64,000 bases of DNA from Rhynchopus sp. YZ270_cl-10 (taxonomy: Eukaryota; Euglenozoa; Diplonemea; Diplonemida; Diplonemidae): the NCBI GenBank assembly GCA_964035575.1, contig OZ037928.1:1106732-1170731 (forward strand). The letters are read 5' to 3'. Made by a program: the position numbers and the translations under genes. The number at the start of each line of letters is the position of its first letter. The stretch's first letter is position 1. Below are positions 1 to 9,851 of this stretch, piece by piece. The notes below the pieces were generated by a model. The model worked only from the letters and a program-made list of their open reading frames with translations. It did not search any database and had not been told where the DNA came from.

Positions 1-69
1 CGGTGCGAAAGCACTACCCAGTTTGCCGCGAGGCGGCAGGGCTACCCTGCTCCTCTCCCCGGTGTTCAG

Positions 70-127
70 TTTTATATTTTGAAAACTGGGTTGTCTTAGT
101 GTGGACACCCGAGGATGAACTCCACTT
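70..127 (-). repeat. Short poly(A)-type dispersed repeat, family B (diverged copy)
   Basis: On the minus strand this reads GTGGAGTTCATCCTCGGGTG followed by a CCACACTAAG block and a GTTTTCAAAA tail, matching the family B module seen at 8379, 20037, 20681, 28675 and 33051. The A-rich tail is short and interrupted, so this is an older copy. It lies just downstream of the gene at 190-1037. Confidence 0.75.
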
Positions 128-189
128 TTCAAAACGCTGTTTAGTAACCGCTGATGAACACGCTGATGATCTCTCCTGTGTGGGAGATG

Positions 190-1037
190 TCACACTGATG
201 ACGCTAAGGTTGCTCCCCACCGGTCCATCATCAGATGGGGGCGAAGCAGACGTTGTGGGTAGGCGGTTCTAGTCCGCTTTATTCTTGTTTCATGCTCGGG
301 GGAAGTTGAGCGTTTTCTTTTTGATTGACGCCCTTTTGTGGCGGTGGGACCAGGCTCAGGGTCACCTGTGGGTGGTTTGTCGGGCACTGTATCAGGCAGT
401 GCAGGCGGCTCAGGTTCTGGTAGTACGGGAGGGGTCACGATGGTGATGCACTGCCTTGGCGTTCCCCGTCGAACAAGGCTTGTAGGGGTGGCAGGGGTGG
501 CGGTATTGTTACGCAGGCGTCGTCGGGGCGAGGTCCACTGAGCGGCACGCGCAGTGATGGTGGTGTTGTAGGCGGGGAGGGGGCAGGTGCCCCAGTCACG
601 GTCGGAGAGGGAACTGATGGACCTCGTCAGGTACTTCAGGATAGTGGCGATGCTGCCGGCGCAGAGTTTGGCACGTGGAGTGTGCCCACCAGACCGGAGG
701 TGCACCGATAGGCCGTAGGCAGTGCAGCATCGTCACTTTTCTCTCCGGGAACGGGGCAGTCCAGCTTGTTCTCGGCGCAGTGCTTCCGGAACCATCGAAG
801 CCAGAGGGACATCGCCTTCCCCCGCTCACGCACAGACAGGGCATGGGCGACCTGTTTGCACTGTCGCAGCGAGATGCCTGAGTATACCTCAAAGCTAATA
901 CCCAGCTCAATGTTGCTGATGCAACTGTTGCTGTCCTCAACAGACCTCAGCCACGCAAGAAAAGCAGTGTGTCGCTCAGGGCCGTATTTCCACGACGGAG
1001 GCGCCCTCGAGGGGAGCCGGCTCCAGTCAAAGTCCAC
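190..1037 (-). CDS. Two-exon gene of unknown function with a basic C-terminus (5' end unresolved)
   Basis: Two minus-strand open frames fit together through a GT-AG intron at 705..653 (53 nt): complement(join(190..652,706..1037)), about 264 codons. The joint runs DDAALPTAYR into IATILKYLTRSIS and keeps a helix-like reading. Exon 1 has a compact Trp- and Arg-rich region (WKYGPERHTAFLAWL, then SLWLRWFRKHCAENKLDC). Exon 2 becomes Pro/Thr-rich and ends with a nuclear-localisation-like stretch (KGRQSKRKRS, then RIKRTRT). I do not recognise the family. The codon at 1037 is GTG, not ATG, and the frame stays open upstream, so the true start or an earlier exon is not identified. Base composition is GC-rich like the other host genes. 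The intron is inferred from phase and splice signals only. Confidence 0.5.
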
Positions 1038-1995
1038 GGAAAGTGACGGGGTGTCCGCAGCCCTGTCCCAGGGCAGGCGGGCTTTGGTACCCAGGCATTG
1101 TGTAGGGTAATTGTGTTTGCATACAGCTAAACCAAGACAACGTGGTCACCTTTAGTCCGTATTTGGATCGTAGTGACCAATGTCATGCGCTTAGGTGCCC
1201 ATCAATGGGTCGGGGAGTGATCAAAGTTAAGGGAAATTATTCTGGCGTAAATGATGGATCAGATCTGCCGTCACTGCCTCACCCGGTCCCTCCCTTTGAA
1301 AAAAAATACCTCGTATGACTTTCAGAGATGGCAATGCCCAATTCCTACCCTTGGTCTTGCAGCTCAGTCTACAATAGCCCTGTACTAGACACGCCCGGTC
1401 GTAGACTCGACTATAGCACTGCCCCCGCATGTGCCTCGTCTTCTTTATCTTCTTCAGAGTCCACATTTGCATGCGGGCACCTAATACACCACACGTCGCC
1501 TTTTCTCGGTTTCCTAGACCCAGTCTCCCATCACCAATGAGGACACCTTCGGCAGGCCCACTAGTGGATGCGGCGCTTTGCCTTTACTGTCATTCCACCG
1601 CGTCTACAAGGGTTTTAGAGCGGACTTGTCGTAGAACCGCCCATACAGTGTCCCCGACACTTTCCCCCGCCCCCAACGGTGTTGAACCTCAGGTCCCCTG
1701 GCTTAGCCACTAAGAGAAAACCTGCAGCCATACACGTCTGCGGCCATCACTGGCTTAGAGGGGCCGTGTGACGCACTGATTTCGACACGTTGCCGAAGAA
1801 GCGCGATCGCGCTTTGTGTGGTTTTGTGTATCCCTTGTGAACCTGGAATCGATAGCAGACAGGAAAAAGAGGATGGGCAGGCAGCACCTGCCCGACCTGT
1901 GTTAAGTGAATCAGTGATTGCCTGACAGATGTCTGGGTAACCGTGTATTCTGTGTGGGTATCCGTGTCCGGAGTATACACGACGGTGAAGTAAAA
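1038..1995. other. No gene recognised
   Basis: About 950 bases of mixed composition. No long frame has coding character and I see no clear repeat. It may contain the promoter or a first exon of the minus-strand gene to its left. Confidence 0.5.
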
Positions 1996-3275
1996 TGACA
2001 TGACATGACATGACATGACATGACATGACATGACATGACATGACATGACATGACATGACATGACATGACATGACATGACATGACATGACATGACATGACA
2101 TGACATGACATGACATGACATGACATGACATGCCATGACATGACATGACATGACATGACATGACATGACATGACATGACATGACATGACATGACATGACA
2201 TGACATGACATGACATGACATGACATGACATGACATGACATGACATGACATGACATGACATGACATGACATGACATGACATGACATGACATGACATGACA
2301 TGACATGACATGACATGACATGACATGACATGACATGACATGACATGACATGACATGACATGACATGACATGACATGACATGACATGACATGACATGACA
2401 TGACATGACATGACATGACATGACATGACATGACATGACATGACATGACATGACATGACATGACATGACATGACATGACATGACATGACATGACATGACA
2501 TGACATGACATGACATGACATGACATGACATGACATGACATGACATGACATGACATGACATGACATGACATGACATGACATGACATGACATGACATGACA
2601 TGACATGACATGACATGACATGACATGACATGACATGACATGACATGACATGACATGACATGACATGACATGACATGACATGACATGACATGACATGACA
2701 TGACATGACATGACATGACATGACATGACATGACATGACATGACATGACATGACATGACATGACATGACATGACATGACATGACATGACATGACATGACA
2801 TGACATGACATGACATGACATGACATGACATGACATGACATGACATGACATGACATGACATGACATGACATGACATGACATGACATGACATGACATGACA
2901 TGACATGACATGACATGACATGACATGACATGACATGACATGACATGACATGACATGACATGACATGACATGACATGACATGACATGACATGACATGACA
3001 TGACATGACATGACATGACATGACATGACATGACATGACATGACATGACATGACATGACATGACATGACATGACATGACATGACATGACATGACATGACA
3101 TGACATGACATGACATGACATGACATGACATGACATGACATGACATGACATGACATGACATGACATGACATGACATGACATGACATGACATGACATGACA
3201 TGACATGACATGACATGACATGACATGACATGACATGACATGACATGACATGACATGACATGACATGACATGACA
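1996..3275. repeat. (TGACA)n pentanucleotide array, about 256 units
   Basis: Perfect 5-bp tandem array of 1,280 bp with a single visible variant unit (TGCCA) near 2131. All three minus-strand frames are open because the unit has no stop on that strand. The resulting MSCHV-type protein is an artefact of the repeat. The near absence of variants points to recent expansion or strong homogenisation. Confidence 0.98.
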
Positions 3276-3356
3276 TGCGCTTTTACATGTGCTTTCCATG
3301 TAACTTTTTTTACATGTACTTTACATGTAAAGTGACATGTGCCATGACAAGGTGCA

Positions 3357-3456
3357 TGACCAGTTACATGACAAGACTAACTAACGACAAGACTCCTGTA
3401 TATAATGAGTGGCGTTAGGCCCTTGTCATTATTTAGTCTTGTCATGCAACTAGTCA
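3357..3456. mobile_element. Small inverted-repeat element (MITE-like), about 100 bp
   Basis: Terminal inverted repeats of about 24 bp: CAGTTACATGACAAGACTAA at the left and its near-complement TTAGTCTTGTCATGCAACTA at the right. The interior is about 50 bp with no coding capacity. It lies 80 bp from the (TGACA)n array, and its terminus contains ACATGACA, the phase of that array. Confidence 0.7.
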
Positions 3457-3489
3457 TACCCCCTTGTGTCATTGCTCACACTCGGTTGT

Positions 3490-3612
3490 GGTGCAACGCA
3501 CCGGGGTACCCTAAATAGGGTCCGCGCGGGGTACTCAGTCCAATCCGGACTGAGCGCTCACCCCGAGTCCGCCGGGCTGACTCGGGGTCCGGCCAATAGG
3601 GTCCGGCCACTC
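3490..3612. other. Cluster of perfect GC-rich hairpins
   Basis: Consecutive stem-loops lie within 125 bp: GTGC/GCAC (3490-3500), ACCCT/AGGGT (3508-3521), CTCAGTCC/GGACTGAG (3534-3554), CCCCGAGTC/GACTCGGGG (3561-3587) and a GGCC/GGCC stem near 3591-3608. The spacing resembles a folded RNA, but the family is not recognised. GC content is far above the flanks. It could be a structured ncRNA or the end of an old element. Confidence 0.45.
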
Positions 3613-3639
3613 CATCGTGTGGTTTGTGTCGGATTGGTA

Positions 3640-4028
3640 GCCTTGAACAGGGAAATAGCTAATGGAATTGGAACCTCTGTCGCGGTGTCGCAACGACTGC
3701 TCTGCAAGTCGCCACCAGATCCACTTTTATGAAAATAAGTGTAGGGGAGGACCTCTCACAACTTCTGAGCAAAGTCGGTTTTTGACACAAAATCGGGGTG
3801 GGTGGGCCATAATTTGCTCCAAATATGACCAGTCGAAAATTGGGATTTTTCTGAAATTTGCATTGTGCCCAGCAAAAATCCTCGTTTTTTTGAAGAATTT
3901 TACAAAAAATATGCTATGCCCCCTATGACTGGACCCAACTCCCCTCACTATTTTTTGCCTAAAAAAGCCCCAAAAATTCTGCAGGTTTTTTCAGGTTTTG
4001 CGATTTTTACGAGATTTAGCGTAGCCTC
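3640..4028. other. No gene recognised
   Basis: AT-rich sequence with no convincing frame, separating the hairpin cluster from the gene relic at 4029. Confidence 0.4.
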
Positions 4029-4135
4029 CTGTGGTTGAAAAACGTCCGAAACGCAGCAGAGACGAATCCCCCGAGCAAGCCCGCAAACGACGGTGTCACG
4101 TGCAATGACGACGTGGTGTGCTGGTGGGAGGGGAT
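4029..4135 (+). pseudogene. 3'-terminal relic of the leucine-rich repeat gene family
   Basis: About 105 bp here nearly match the 3' end and downstream flank of the intact gene at 5151-6197 (compare 6119-6225). The encoded tail reads VVEKRPKRSRDESPEQARKR and is followed by CHVQ and a stop, against VVEERPKRSRDESPEQARKR and QRHAQ in the intact gene. The shared sequence continues past the stop (ACGACGTGGTGTGCTGGTGG), so this is a genomic duplication and not a domain match. No LRR units survive upstream. It indicates that this family was locally tandem and has lost a copy. Confidence 0.85.
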
Positions 4136-5150
4136 GTGGGTGTGTGTGGGTGTACTCGAAACTGTTTTTCCACTATGGGTACCAGGTACAGCGTGTACGA
4201 CCTAGTGTATACTGGGGTGTACCTAAATTGTACAGATCTGGCTATAAAAAAAGTTGGGATTGTACACCAAATAGTCAGATCTACAATTTCTATGCACTGT
4301 GTAAATACAGTGTATCGATCTGACTATACCCCTGTGTCTATGTGTATACATTTGACTTTCACCCCAAAAAGAAATATAGCAGAGAAGACACAAAAACTGC
4401 ATCTATGAACGGGGATAGATTTTTTCACTAACTCGCGAGGGAAAAAAAGTACCAACCCCCACGCCTCCAACAGTCTTGTGCCCACTACAGTCAGTTGATG
4501 TTGTTTTTGTTTCTGCGTATGATTGTGCCCACCCCTGCACAGTTTTGCTTCCCAGCCAGAACCTACGTCACACAGGCCTCATGGCTCTGCGTCTCCAATG
4601 CTCCTTTCATTCATCTGACTGATGAGTGGAAGCGGGTGGAGGGCATATCAGATGCAAACCACGTAATGGCTTCAACGGGCTTTTGCATTTTCAATGTCAC
4701 ATTAGATGTTCCATGTTGCTTCCCACTTCATGTATCACTCACATAGCACGCATACACACATTCGTGGACAGGATGTACGTTGCAATCCCCACACACGTTG
4801 CCCGTTTTTGAGCGTCATGTCTCCCAAGCATACCTCCCACGTGTCGAAGCTTTCTCTACGAGGTGCCACCAGATGCTTCTCCTGATGGGTGCAGGTGTAT
4901 AGCCTCTCCTGTTCCGTCATGAGGTGCCTCGTGACTCAGGATGTGGGCACGAAGTGTTCCCCAGTATCGTGGTGCGTCGAGTACACTTTTACAACACCAC
5001 AGAGTTCGGCACACAGTGCACATACCTCACCTTGAGCACCCGTCAGCAGAAGCAAGGTTCTTTGAAAAGACTGCAGGCTTGTTGTCTTGTCCTCCACACC
5101 CCACCACCACACACAGAGCTCAGAACACAAAAAGAAACCACAACAAACAA
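4136..5150. other. Intergenic region with one inverted-repeat hairpin
   Basis: A hairpin near 4223-4290 has arms around TACAGATCTGGCTAT and ATAGTCAGATCTACA, and a third related block (GATCTGACTATACC) lies near 4315. Nothing else is recognised up to the start of the LRR gene. The last 50 bases before 5151 are A/C-rich, as expected of a leader. Confidence 0.45.
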
Positions 5151-6197
5151 ATGGACGTGCACTTCGAGGATTTCAAAGCGAATCAGCACACAGTCGAGGT
5201 GGGTGCAGATGACACAGCGGAGCACATGCGGCGGAAGGTGGCGTCTGCAATGGGGCTGCCTGAAGACAGCTTTTGCATGAGTTTCAGAGACGAAGCGATG
5301 GTCGAAGGATACGACATGACGCAGCTGAGTGCTGGTGACACAATCGTGCTGACGAAGTCGATGAAGTACGAAGCTGTTGCAGCGCTTCATGCGTTGGGTG
5401 AGACTGACCTGAGGCCAGAGAGGTTGGAGGAGGTGGAGGATCCTGAGGTGGCGTGTTTGCTTCTGCAGGCGGAGGTTGCGACTGTCATTCCTGATGGGTT
5501 CTTGGCGGAGACATGGTTAACGCGACTTGATCTCAGTGCTGTGTCCTTTGTGACACAGATTGGAGACTCGTTCCTAGAGGGCTGCGACTCGTTAACAAGT
5601 GTTAACCTGTCTGGGTTGAGCAATGTGACGTGGATTGGTGAGAGCTTTCTTTACAACTGCTGCGCTTTAACGACCCTTGATCTAACAGCATTCAAAAAAG
5701 TTACGACGATTGGCGAATGCTTTCTTTTCGGCTGCAACTCTTTAACCACCCTTGATCTGACACCATTCAACAACGTGACGGCGATTGACAGTTACTTTCT
5801 TCACCGCTGCGAATCTTTAACCACCCTTGATCTGACACCACTGAACAACGTTACGACGATTTGCGACTACTTTCTTGAAGGCTGCGAAGCTTTAACGACC
5901 CTGGATCTGACACCATTCAACAACGTTACGGAGATTGGCGCCTACTTTCTCTCCGGCTGCAGCTCTTTAACCACCCTTGATCTCTCACGACTCAACAAGG
6001 TTAAGAACGTAGGTTCAGATTTTACTGTTAACTGCACTTCGTTGACGAGTATTTACCTTTCCGGCTGCAGCAGTGCTGTGTCCAACAAAGTAAGGAAAAT
6101 GAAGAAGCTGAGCAAGCTTGTGGTTGAAGAACGTCCGAAACGCAGCAGAGACGAATCCCCCGAGCAAGCCCGCAAACGACAGAGACACGCACAATGA
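5151..6197 (+). CDS. Ubiquitin-like fold plus BspA-type leucine-rich repeat protein
   Basis: Encodes 348 aa, starting at the ATG in ACAAACAAATGGACG. Residues 1-70 look like a beta-grasp (ubiquitin-like) domain: an extended strand, a helix around EHMRRKVASAMGLPEDSF and a final GDTIVLTKS strand. A helical linker (KYEAVAALHALGETDLRPER) leads into about eight repeats of roughly 23 residues of the type LTTLDLTPFNNVTTIGDYFL followed by a Gly-Cys, typical of BspA-like LRRs. The C-terminus is basic with a possible bipartite nuclear signal (RPKRSRDESPEQARKRQRH). LRRs of this type usually mediate protein binding; the partner here is unknown. No signal peptide or membrane segment is seen. It is a single exon. 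A 3' relic of a paralogue lies 1.1 kb upstream. Confidence 0.85.
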   Translation: MDVHFEDFKANQHTVEVGADDTAEHMRRKVASAMGLPEDSFCMSFRDEAMVEGYDMTQLSAGDTIVLTKSMKYEAVAALHALGETDLRPERLEEVEDPEVACLLLQAEVATVIPDGFLAETWLTRLDLSAVSFVTQIGDSFLEGCDSLTSVNLSGLSNVTWIGESFLYNCCALTTLDLTAFKKVTTIGECFLFGCNSLTTLDLTPFNNVTAIDSYFLHRCESLTTLDLTPLNNVTTICDYFLEGCEALTTLDLTPFNNVTEIGAYFLSGCSSLTTLDLSRLNKVKNVGSDFTVNCTSLTSIYLSGCSSAVSNKVRKMKKLSKLVVEERPKRSRDESPEQARKRQRHAQ

Positions 6198-6639
6198 CGA
6201 CGTGGTGTGCTGGTGGGAGGGGATAAAGGGAAGGACGGGAAGAAGGGTAAGAAGGGAGGTGGGGAAGGGCCGGTAGGTACTGCCTACTCTGCTCGCCTCC
6301 ACAAACTTTGCACAACAAAAAAGACACAAACATAAGAGACACAAAGCAGGGAAAGGGGTTGAGGGACAGGAGGATAGGGATAACGTCTGCCTAGATTAGA
6401 AGGAGTTTTCCTGACTATCATGGCTGCCCACATCCTCTATGCAAAAAGACCTGCAATGGCAGACACCAAAGACCAAAATAGACATCGATCCACAAACACC
6501 ACATTTGCCACAAACACCACATTTGCCACTTCCCCCCCCCCCCCCCTCCTCCCCACACCTCCATACCACCCACCACTCTCGCCCTTTCAAACGCCCCACT
6601 CCCCTCAAGACAAACAGCAACACCTTTCTTTTAACCACA
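6198..6639. promoter_or_regulatory. Intergenic region and leader upstream of the hydroxylase gene
   Basis: Contains a homopolymeric C tract near 6530-6546 and a pyrimidine-rich leader running to the ATG at 6640. A paired short direct repeat (CACAAACACCACATTTGCCA type) lies near 6490-6530. No promoter element can be named. Confidence 0.35.
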
Positions 6640-7596
6640 ATGGGTGTGGTTTCGGATGTGAAGGGGAAGTACCCCTCTTATGGCGAGATTCTTGTTGACT
6701 TCTTGGTGCACATCACTAGGGGGCCAGCGTTGATGACCGCACTGGCCTATACGCTGCACTCACCGTTCGTCTCCTTCACTGCATGGCTCGGAGCGTTCGG
6801 CTTCGACGAAGCAATGATCTTCGCTGCGTGCGCGTGCCTGACGCACGTTGTTCTTTATATCATCTGCGGTGGGCTTGCCTACTATCTGGATATGACCAAC
6901 ACCCTGCAACAGTACAAGCTCTACCGCACCGAGGCAATGGCGAACCCACCTTCCCGCTACAGACAGATGTGGAAGGAAGCGCTCCAAGGCATGCTGGCAA
7001 CACCGCCCCTCCTCTATGTCGCGTACACCTACTTCGACCTGGGTAACAACATCTTCGCTATTAAAAACCATGAAGAGCTGGGCGAGCTGCAGTGGGTCTT
7101 TGCGACGCTTTCTTTCGCAAAATTTTTCAACTTTTTTATGTTTTATTGGGCGCACCGTCTGCTTCATCATGACGCGTTGTACGCACGGTTTCACAAACAC
7201 CACCATTCCTTCGTAGGATCCATTGCGTGGTCCGCTGAGTTTGCAGACCCCGTTGAGAAGGTTGTAGCGTTCTTTTGGCCGGTCTTCTTCGGTGTGATGC
7301 TGTTCCACCCACACCCACTTCTCTGCCACCTCTGGCTCGGCGTGCGTCTGCACCAGACCTATGAAACCCATTCAGGCTACGCTTTCCACAGCTCCCTCCT
7401 CCACAAGATCGGCCTCACGTACTCCGACGAGACGGCCTTCCACGACTTCCACCATACGGTCAACAAGGGGAACTTCTGCATCCTCTGGATCGATGCGCTC
7501 TTTGGAACAATGGACCCCTGGGTTGAGGGAGGTGGCATCGAGGGCTACCTCAAGAAGGGTGAAGAAGCGAAGCGTGTTGCTAACAAGGCAGAGTGA
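6640..7596 (+). CDS. Fatty acid hydroxylase / sterol desaturase superfamily enzyme
   Basis: Encodes 318 aa from ATGGGTGTGGTTTCG; this ATG is preferred over upstream in-frame ones, which would translate a poly-Pro/Thr leader. The family uses a di-iron centre in the ER membrane to hydroxylate or desaturate sterols or fatty acids. The three histidine boxes are visible and intact: HRLLHH, HKHHH (in FHKHHHSFVG) and HDFHH (in ETAFHDFHHTVNKGNF), the last followed by DALFGTMDPW, which resembles the WxDxxFGT signature of C-4 methylsterol oxidases. Hydrophobic helices lie before the first box and between boxes two and three. Length is normal for ERG25/ERG3-like enzymes (about 270-330 aa). The exact substrate cannot be fixed; a methylsterol oxidase role is the best guess. 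It is a single exon. Confidence 0.9.
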   Translation: MGVVSDVKGKYPSYGEILVDFLVHITRGPALMTALAYTLHSPFVSFTAWLGAFGFDEAMIFAACACLTHVVLYIICGGLAYYLDMTNTLQQYKLYRTEAMANPPSRYRQMWKEALQGMLATPPLLYVAYTYFDLGNNIFAIKNHEELGELQWVFATLSFAKFFNFFMFYWAHRLLHHDALYARFHKHHHSFVGSIAWSAEFADPVEKVVAFFWPVFFGVMLFHPHPLLCHLWLGVRLHQTYETHSGYAFHSSLLHKIGLTYSDETAFHDFHHTVNKGNFCILWIDALFGTMDPWVEGGGIEGYLKKGEEAKRVANKAE

Positions 7597-7961
7597 GAGA
7601 GAAGACAAGAAAACGAGAGAGAGTCAGATAGAGCGAAATAAATGGTAATTTTGTTTATAAAAAGGGTGCATGTGTTCATGTGTGTTTTTCTTTTGATTCC
7701 AACGTATTTGTCCACTTTTTTTGTATTTATTTTTGAATATATGAGAATTGTCAACGAAAAAAAAAAAAACTTTTTCTTTTTCTTCTTTCGTTTCTTTTGA
7801 CTGAATATCTATCTAAAAAAAAGGAAGAGTTTTATTTTTTATCGCTCTGCTTGATTCCTTAAAGAGGATTTTCTACTGAAGGACGAATGCAAACAATTTG
7901 GTGGGAGGGGAAGGGGTGCATAGACTGTTTCTTGATGAAAAAGGCTGTTTCGCCCCTCCCT

Positions 7962-8036
7962 CTTTTTTTGATAAATTGTTTGGAGTAGTGTAGTTGCCTC
8001 GGGTTGTGTTGCCACAGGTTGTACAAATCTCCACTT
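7962..8036 (-). repeat. Short poly(A)-tailed dispersed repeat, family A (copy 1)
   Basis: On the minus strand: GTGGAGATTTGTACAACCTG, then the GGCAACACAACCCGAGGCAA block, CTACACTACTCC, AACAATTTATC and an A tract. It matches copies at 20603, 26671, 29199, 32257 and 38810. Confidence 0.85.
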
Positions 8037-8094
8037 TCCAAGAAGACTCACAAAAAAGGCATTCTTATTCTTTATATTTGAATCATGGTTGGCA

Positions 8095-8136
8095 TAGTGT
8101 AGTTGCCACCTGTGCCCAAGCTCCACTGTATTTCAT
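8095..8136 (-). repeat. Diverged short repeat (family F)
   Basis: The minus strand reads CAGTGGAGCTTGGGCACAGG then TGGCAACTACACT, closely matching 33134-33163. It keeps the GTGGAG start and CTACACT block of families A and B with a shorter interior. Confidence 0.6.
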
Positions 8137-8252
8137 ACTTCTCATACATACCACCTGGTTTTTACCCCACGTAAAGGCGCGTAAAGGCGCGTGTCATAAC
8201 CAAAACGCAAATGCAACAAAAAAAAAAAAACAAAACAAAACAAAATCATATA

Positions 8253-8320
8253 TGGTGCTCCGGGAGGGGTCGATATTGACAGGTCGCCGACAGGTCGTTG
8301 ACCGACTTCCGAAAGCACCA
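8253..8320 (+). repeat. Structured repeat M with an internal 11-bp minisatellite (copy 1)
   Basis: Bounded by complementary ends TGGTGCT and AGCACCA. It contains GGAGGGGTCGATATTGACAG and about two units of an 11-bp motif (TTGACAGGTCG type), then ACTTCCGAA. The second copy at 13440-13531 has about four units. Confidence 0.7.
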
Positions 8321-8378
8321 AACAAGTACATTTTAAAAGACCCCCAAAACAAAAAGAGCACAAAGCAAATGGCAACAT

Positions 8379-8437
8379 AGTGGAGTTCATCCTCGGGTGT
8401 CTACACTAATACAAACCTAGTTTTCAAAAACAACAAC
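8379..8437 (+). repeat. Short dispersed repeat, family B (copy 2)
   Basis: AGTGGAGTTCATCCTCGGGT, GTCTACACTAATACAAACCTA and GTTTTCAAAAA, the same module as at 20037. The A tail is interrupted by C residues. Confidence 0.85.
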
Positions 8438-8474
8438 TTTCTTTCAAACCTCCCATACATAAAGCCCCAAAAAA

Positions 8475-8530
8475 GTTTGGGTACATTTAGTGCACCCTAT
8501 TATACCTTCTATTCAGTAGAATAGATAGTA
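8475..8530 (+). repeat. Dispersed repeat Q (copy 1)
   Basis: GTTTGGGTACATTTAGTGCA, then TATACCTTCTATTCAGTAGA and ATAG. The same sequence is at 25641-25699. The inverted-repeat element at 8531 begins directly at its end. Confidence 0.8.
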
Positions 8531-9365
8531 TATGGACTCGTCCGGAAACCCCTCTGGTAAGATTCATCCTTTTGGGTATTTTTGGGTTTTTTTGATGATG
8601 TCCCCCACAAAAAGTGCATCTAGGTGATATTCTGATATGAAAATAGGTTTTTGGGGGGGTCTGAGGCTATATTTTCGCTTTTTAATCAGATTTTCAGCCT
8701 TTTATTGTCGTTCTTCTGGATCTCTTCTCTCTTTCTCTTAATCCTGCCATGCCGCCTTGACAAGGTTTCATTGACCTCTGTCAAATCTACTGGATCAATG
8801 CCAGGGACTTTTGCTTTGCGGGTCACCTTGGATGTGGAGACTCCATAGTAAATACAGGTTCCCTCCATGTCAGAGTACACGCTGAAATGACACGACTGTT
8901 GCTCGGGTAGCAGTACACAGAAGAAAAGAGATTGATGGAAAGAAGGGTGCACTGATACGTATGAGTACGAGGGAATGAGATAACAAAGGCGTGGGGAAGC
9001 TCGCGCAGGGCACCGACAATGACCCCTACGGTAAGGATCTCCTGACAACAAGAATCATCAGAGAGATGGTTCGAAACGACACCAAGTGTGCGTCGCACCC
9101 ATTCTTACCGTGTTTCTCGACAAAAAAGTGAACTTCACTGCTGTCATTGCCACGTTTATGAAATGTCCAAAAATACGTAAAAAAATATAAGTAAAAAGGG
9201 GGGGAGCGGAAATAAACAAAATAATGATCAAAATATGCCCTCTGGGGTGGTAGGTGTATGGCGGGTATCAAAAAATTGGGTTGTTTGGGTGTTTTGAGCA
9301 GAAAAACCTCAAAAAACCCCCAAAAGGATGAATCTTACCAGGAGGGTTTCCGGACGGACCCATAT
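8531..9365. mobile_element. Non-autonomous TIR element, 835 bp (copy A)
   Basis: Terminal inverted repeats of about 46 bp: left TATGGACTCGTCCGGAAACC with TCTGGTAAGATTCATCC, right end its near-complement reading GGATGAATCTTACCAGGAGG then TTTCCGGACGGACCCATA. A second copy in the same orientation lies at 43976-44829 and is highly similar throughout. Both ends abut TA, consistent with a TA target (Tc1/mariner-like), but the TA could belong to the termini. No transposase domain is recognised inside, so it was probably mobilised in trans. Confidence 0.85.
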
Positions 9366-9366
9366 G

Positions 9367-9496
9367 CAGTAAGACAACAAACATCGGTGGGGTAAAAAAC
9401 ACCGGAGGGATAAAAAAAAAACTAAGGGTGGATTTTGGGATTTCAAAAGCTCTAAGGAGGGTTTTTTTACCCCACCGATGTTTTGTTGTCTTACTG
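9367..9496. mobile_element. MITE O, 130 bp, long inverted repeats
   Basis: Begins CAGTAAGACAACAAACATCG with GTGGGGTAAAAA and ends with the complement, TTTTTACCCCACCGATGTTT then TGTTGTCTTACTG. Arms exceed 30 bp. A 62-bp relative is at 14913-14974. It directly abuts the right end of the 835-bp element. I see no matching target duplication. Confidence 0.85.
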
Positions 9497-9684
9497 TGAA
9501 ATAATTAAATACTCCCCACACATTAAGCTCCCCGATGGCCATCGGAGACCCTCCAATGGTGTTTTCGGAGGGACACAATGTACTTGAGGAAACACACAAT
9601 TCACCACTTACCAACTTACCGTAACTTCTCCTCCACTTATGCTATTTTCTGCCCCCCTGTTCACACTATTTCAACGTTATCCTC

Positions 9685-9719
<35 letters not shown>

Positions 9720-9851
9720 CACAGGCCTTTTGCTAACCATCATGCCATCGTGCCACGTTTTTGGGCGTTTTTTATTTTTTTTTCCATCATGCCACGGGGG
9801 GTGGTGGGGCAGGGCTTTCGCTATCCATCACCTGGGGATTTCCCCCCCAGA
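9497..9851. other. AT-rich spacer with a T homopolymer; no gene
   Basis: Contains a run of about 30 T residues near 9690-9719 and a TTTTGCTAACCATC segment related to 23681-23694. Two CATCATGCCA words just upstream of the 8-bp array look like its seed sequence. Confidence 0.5.

Noticed and set aside
1703-3299. Long minus-strand frames of MSCHV repeats
   Set aside because: They are the translation of a perfect 5-bp array with no stop on that strand. The flanking residues have no coding character.
8686-9051. Conserved minus-strand protein inside the 835/854-bp TIR element
   Set aside because: Between the two copies I count about five replacement changes against one silent one over the best stretch, so there is no sign of coding constraint. 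The frame has no known domain.
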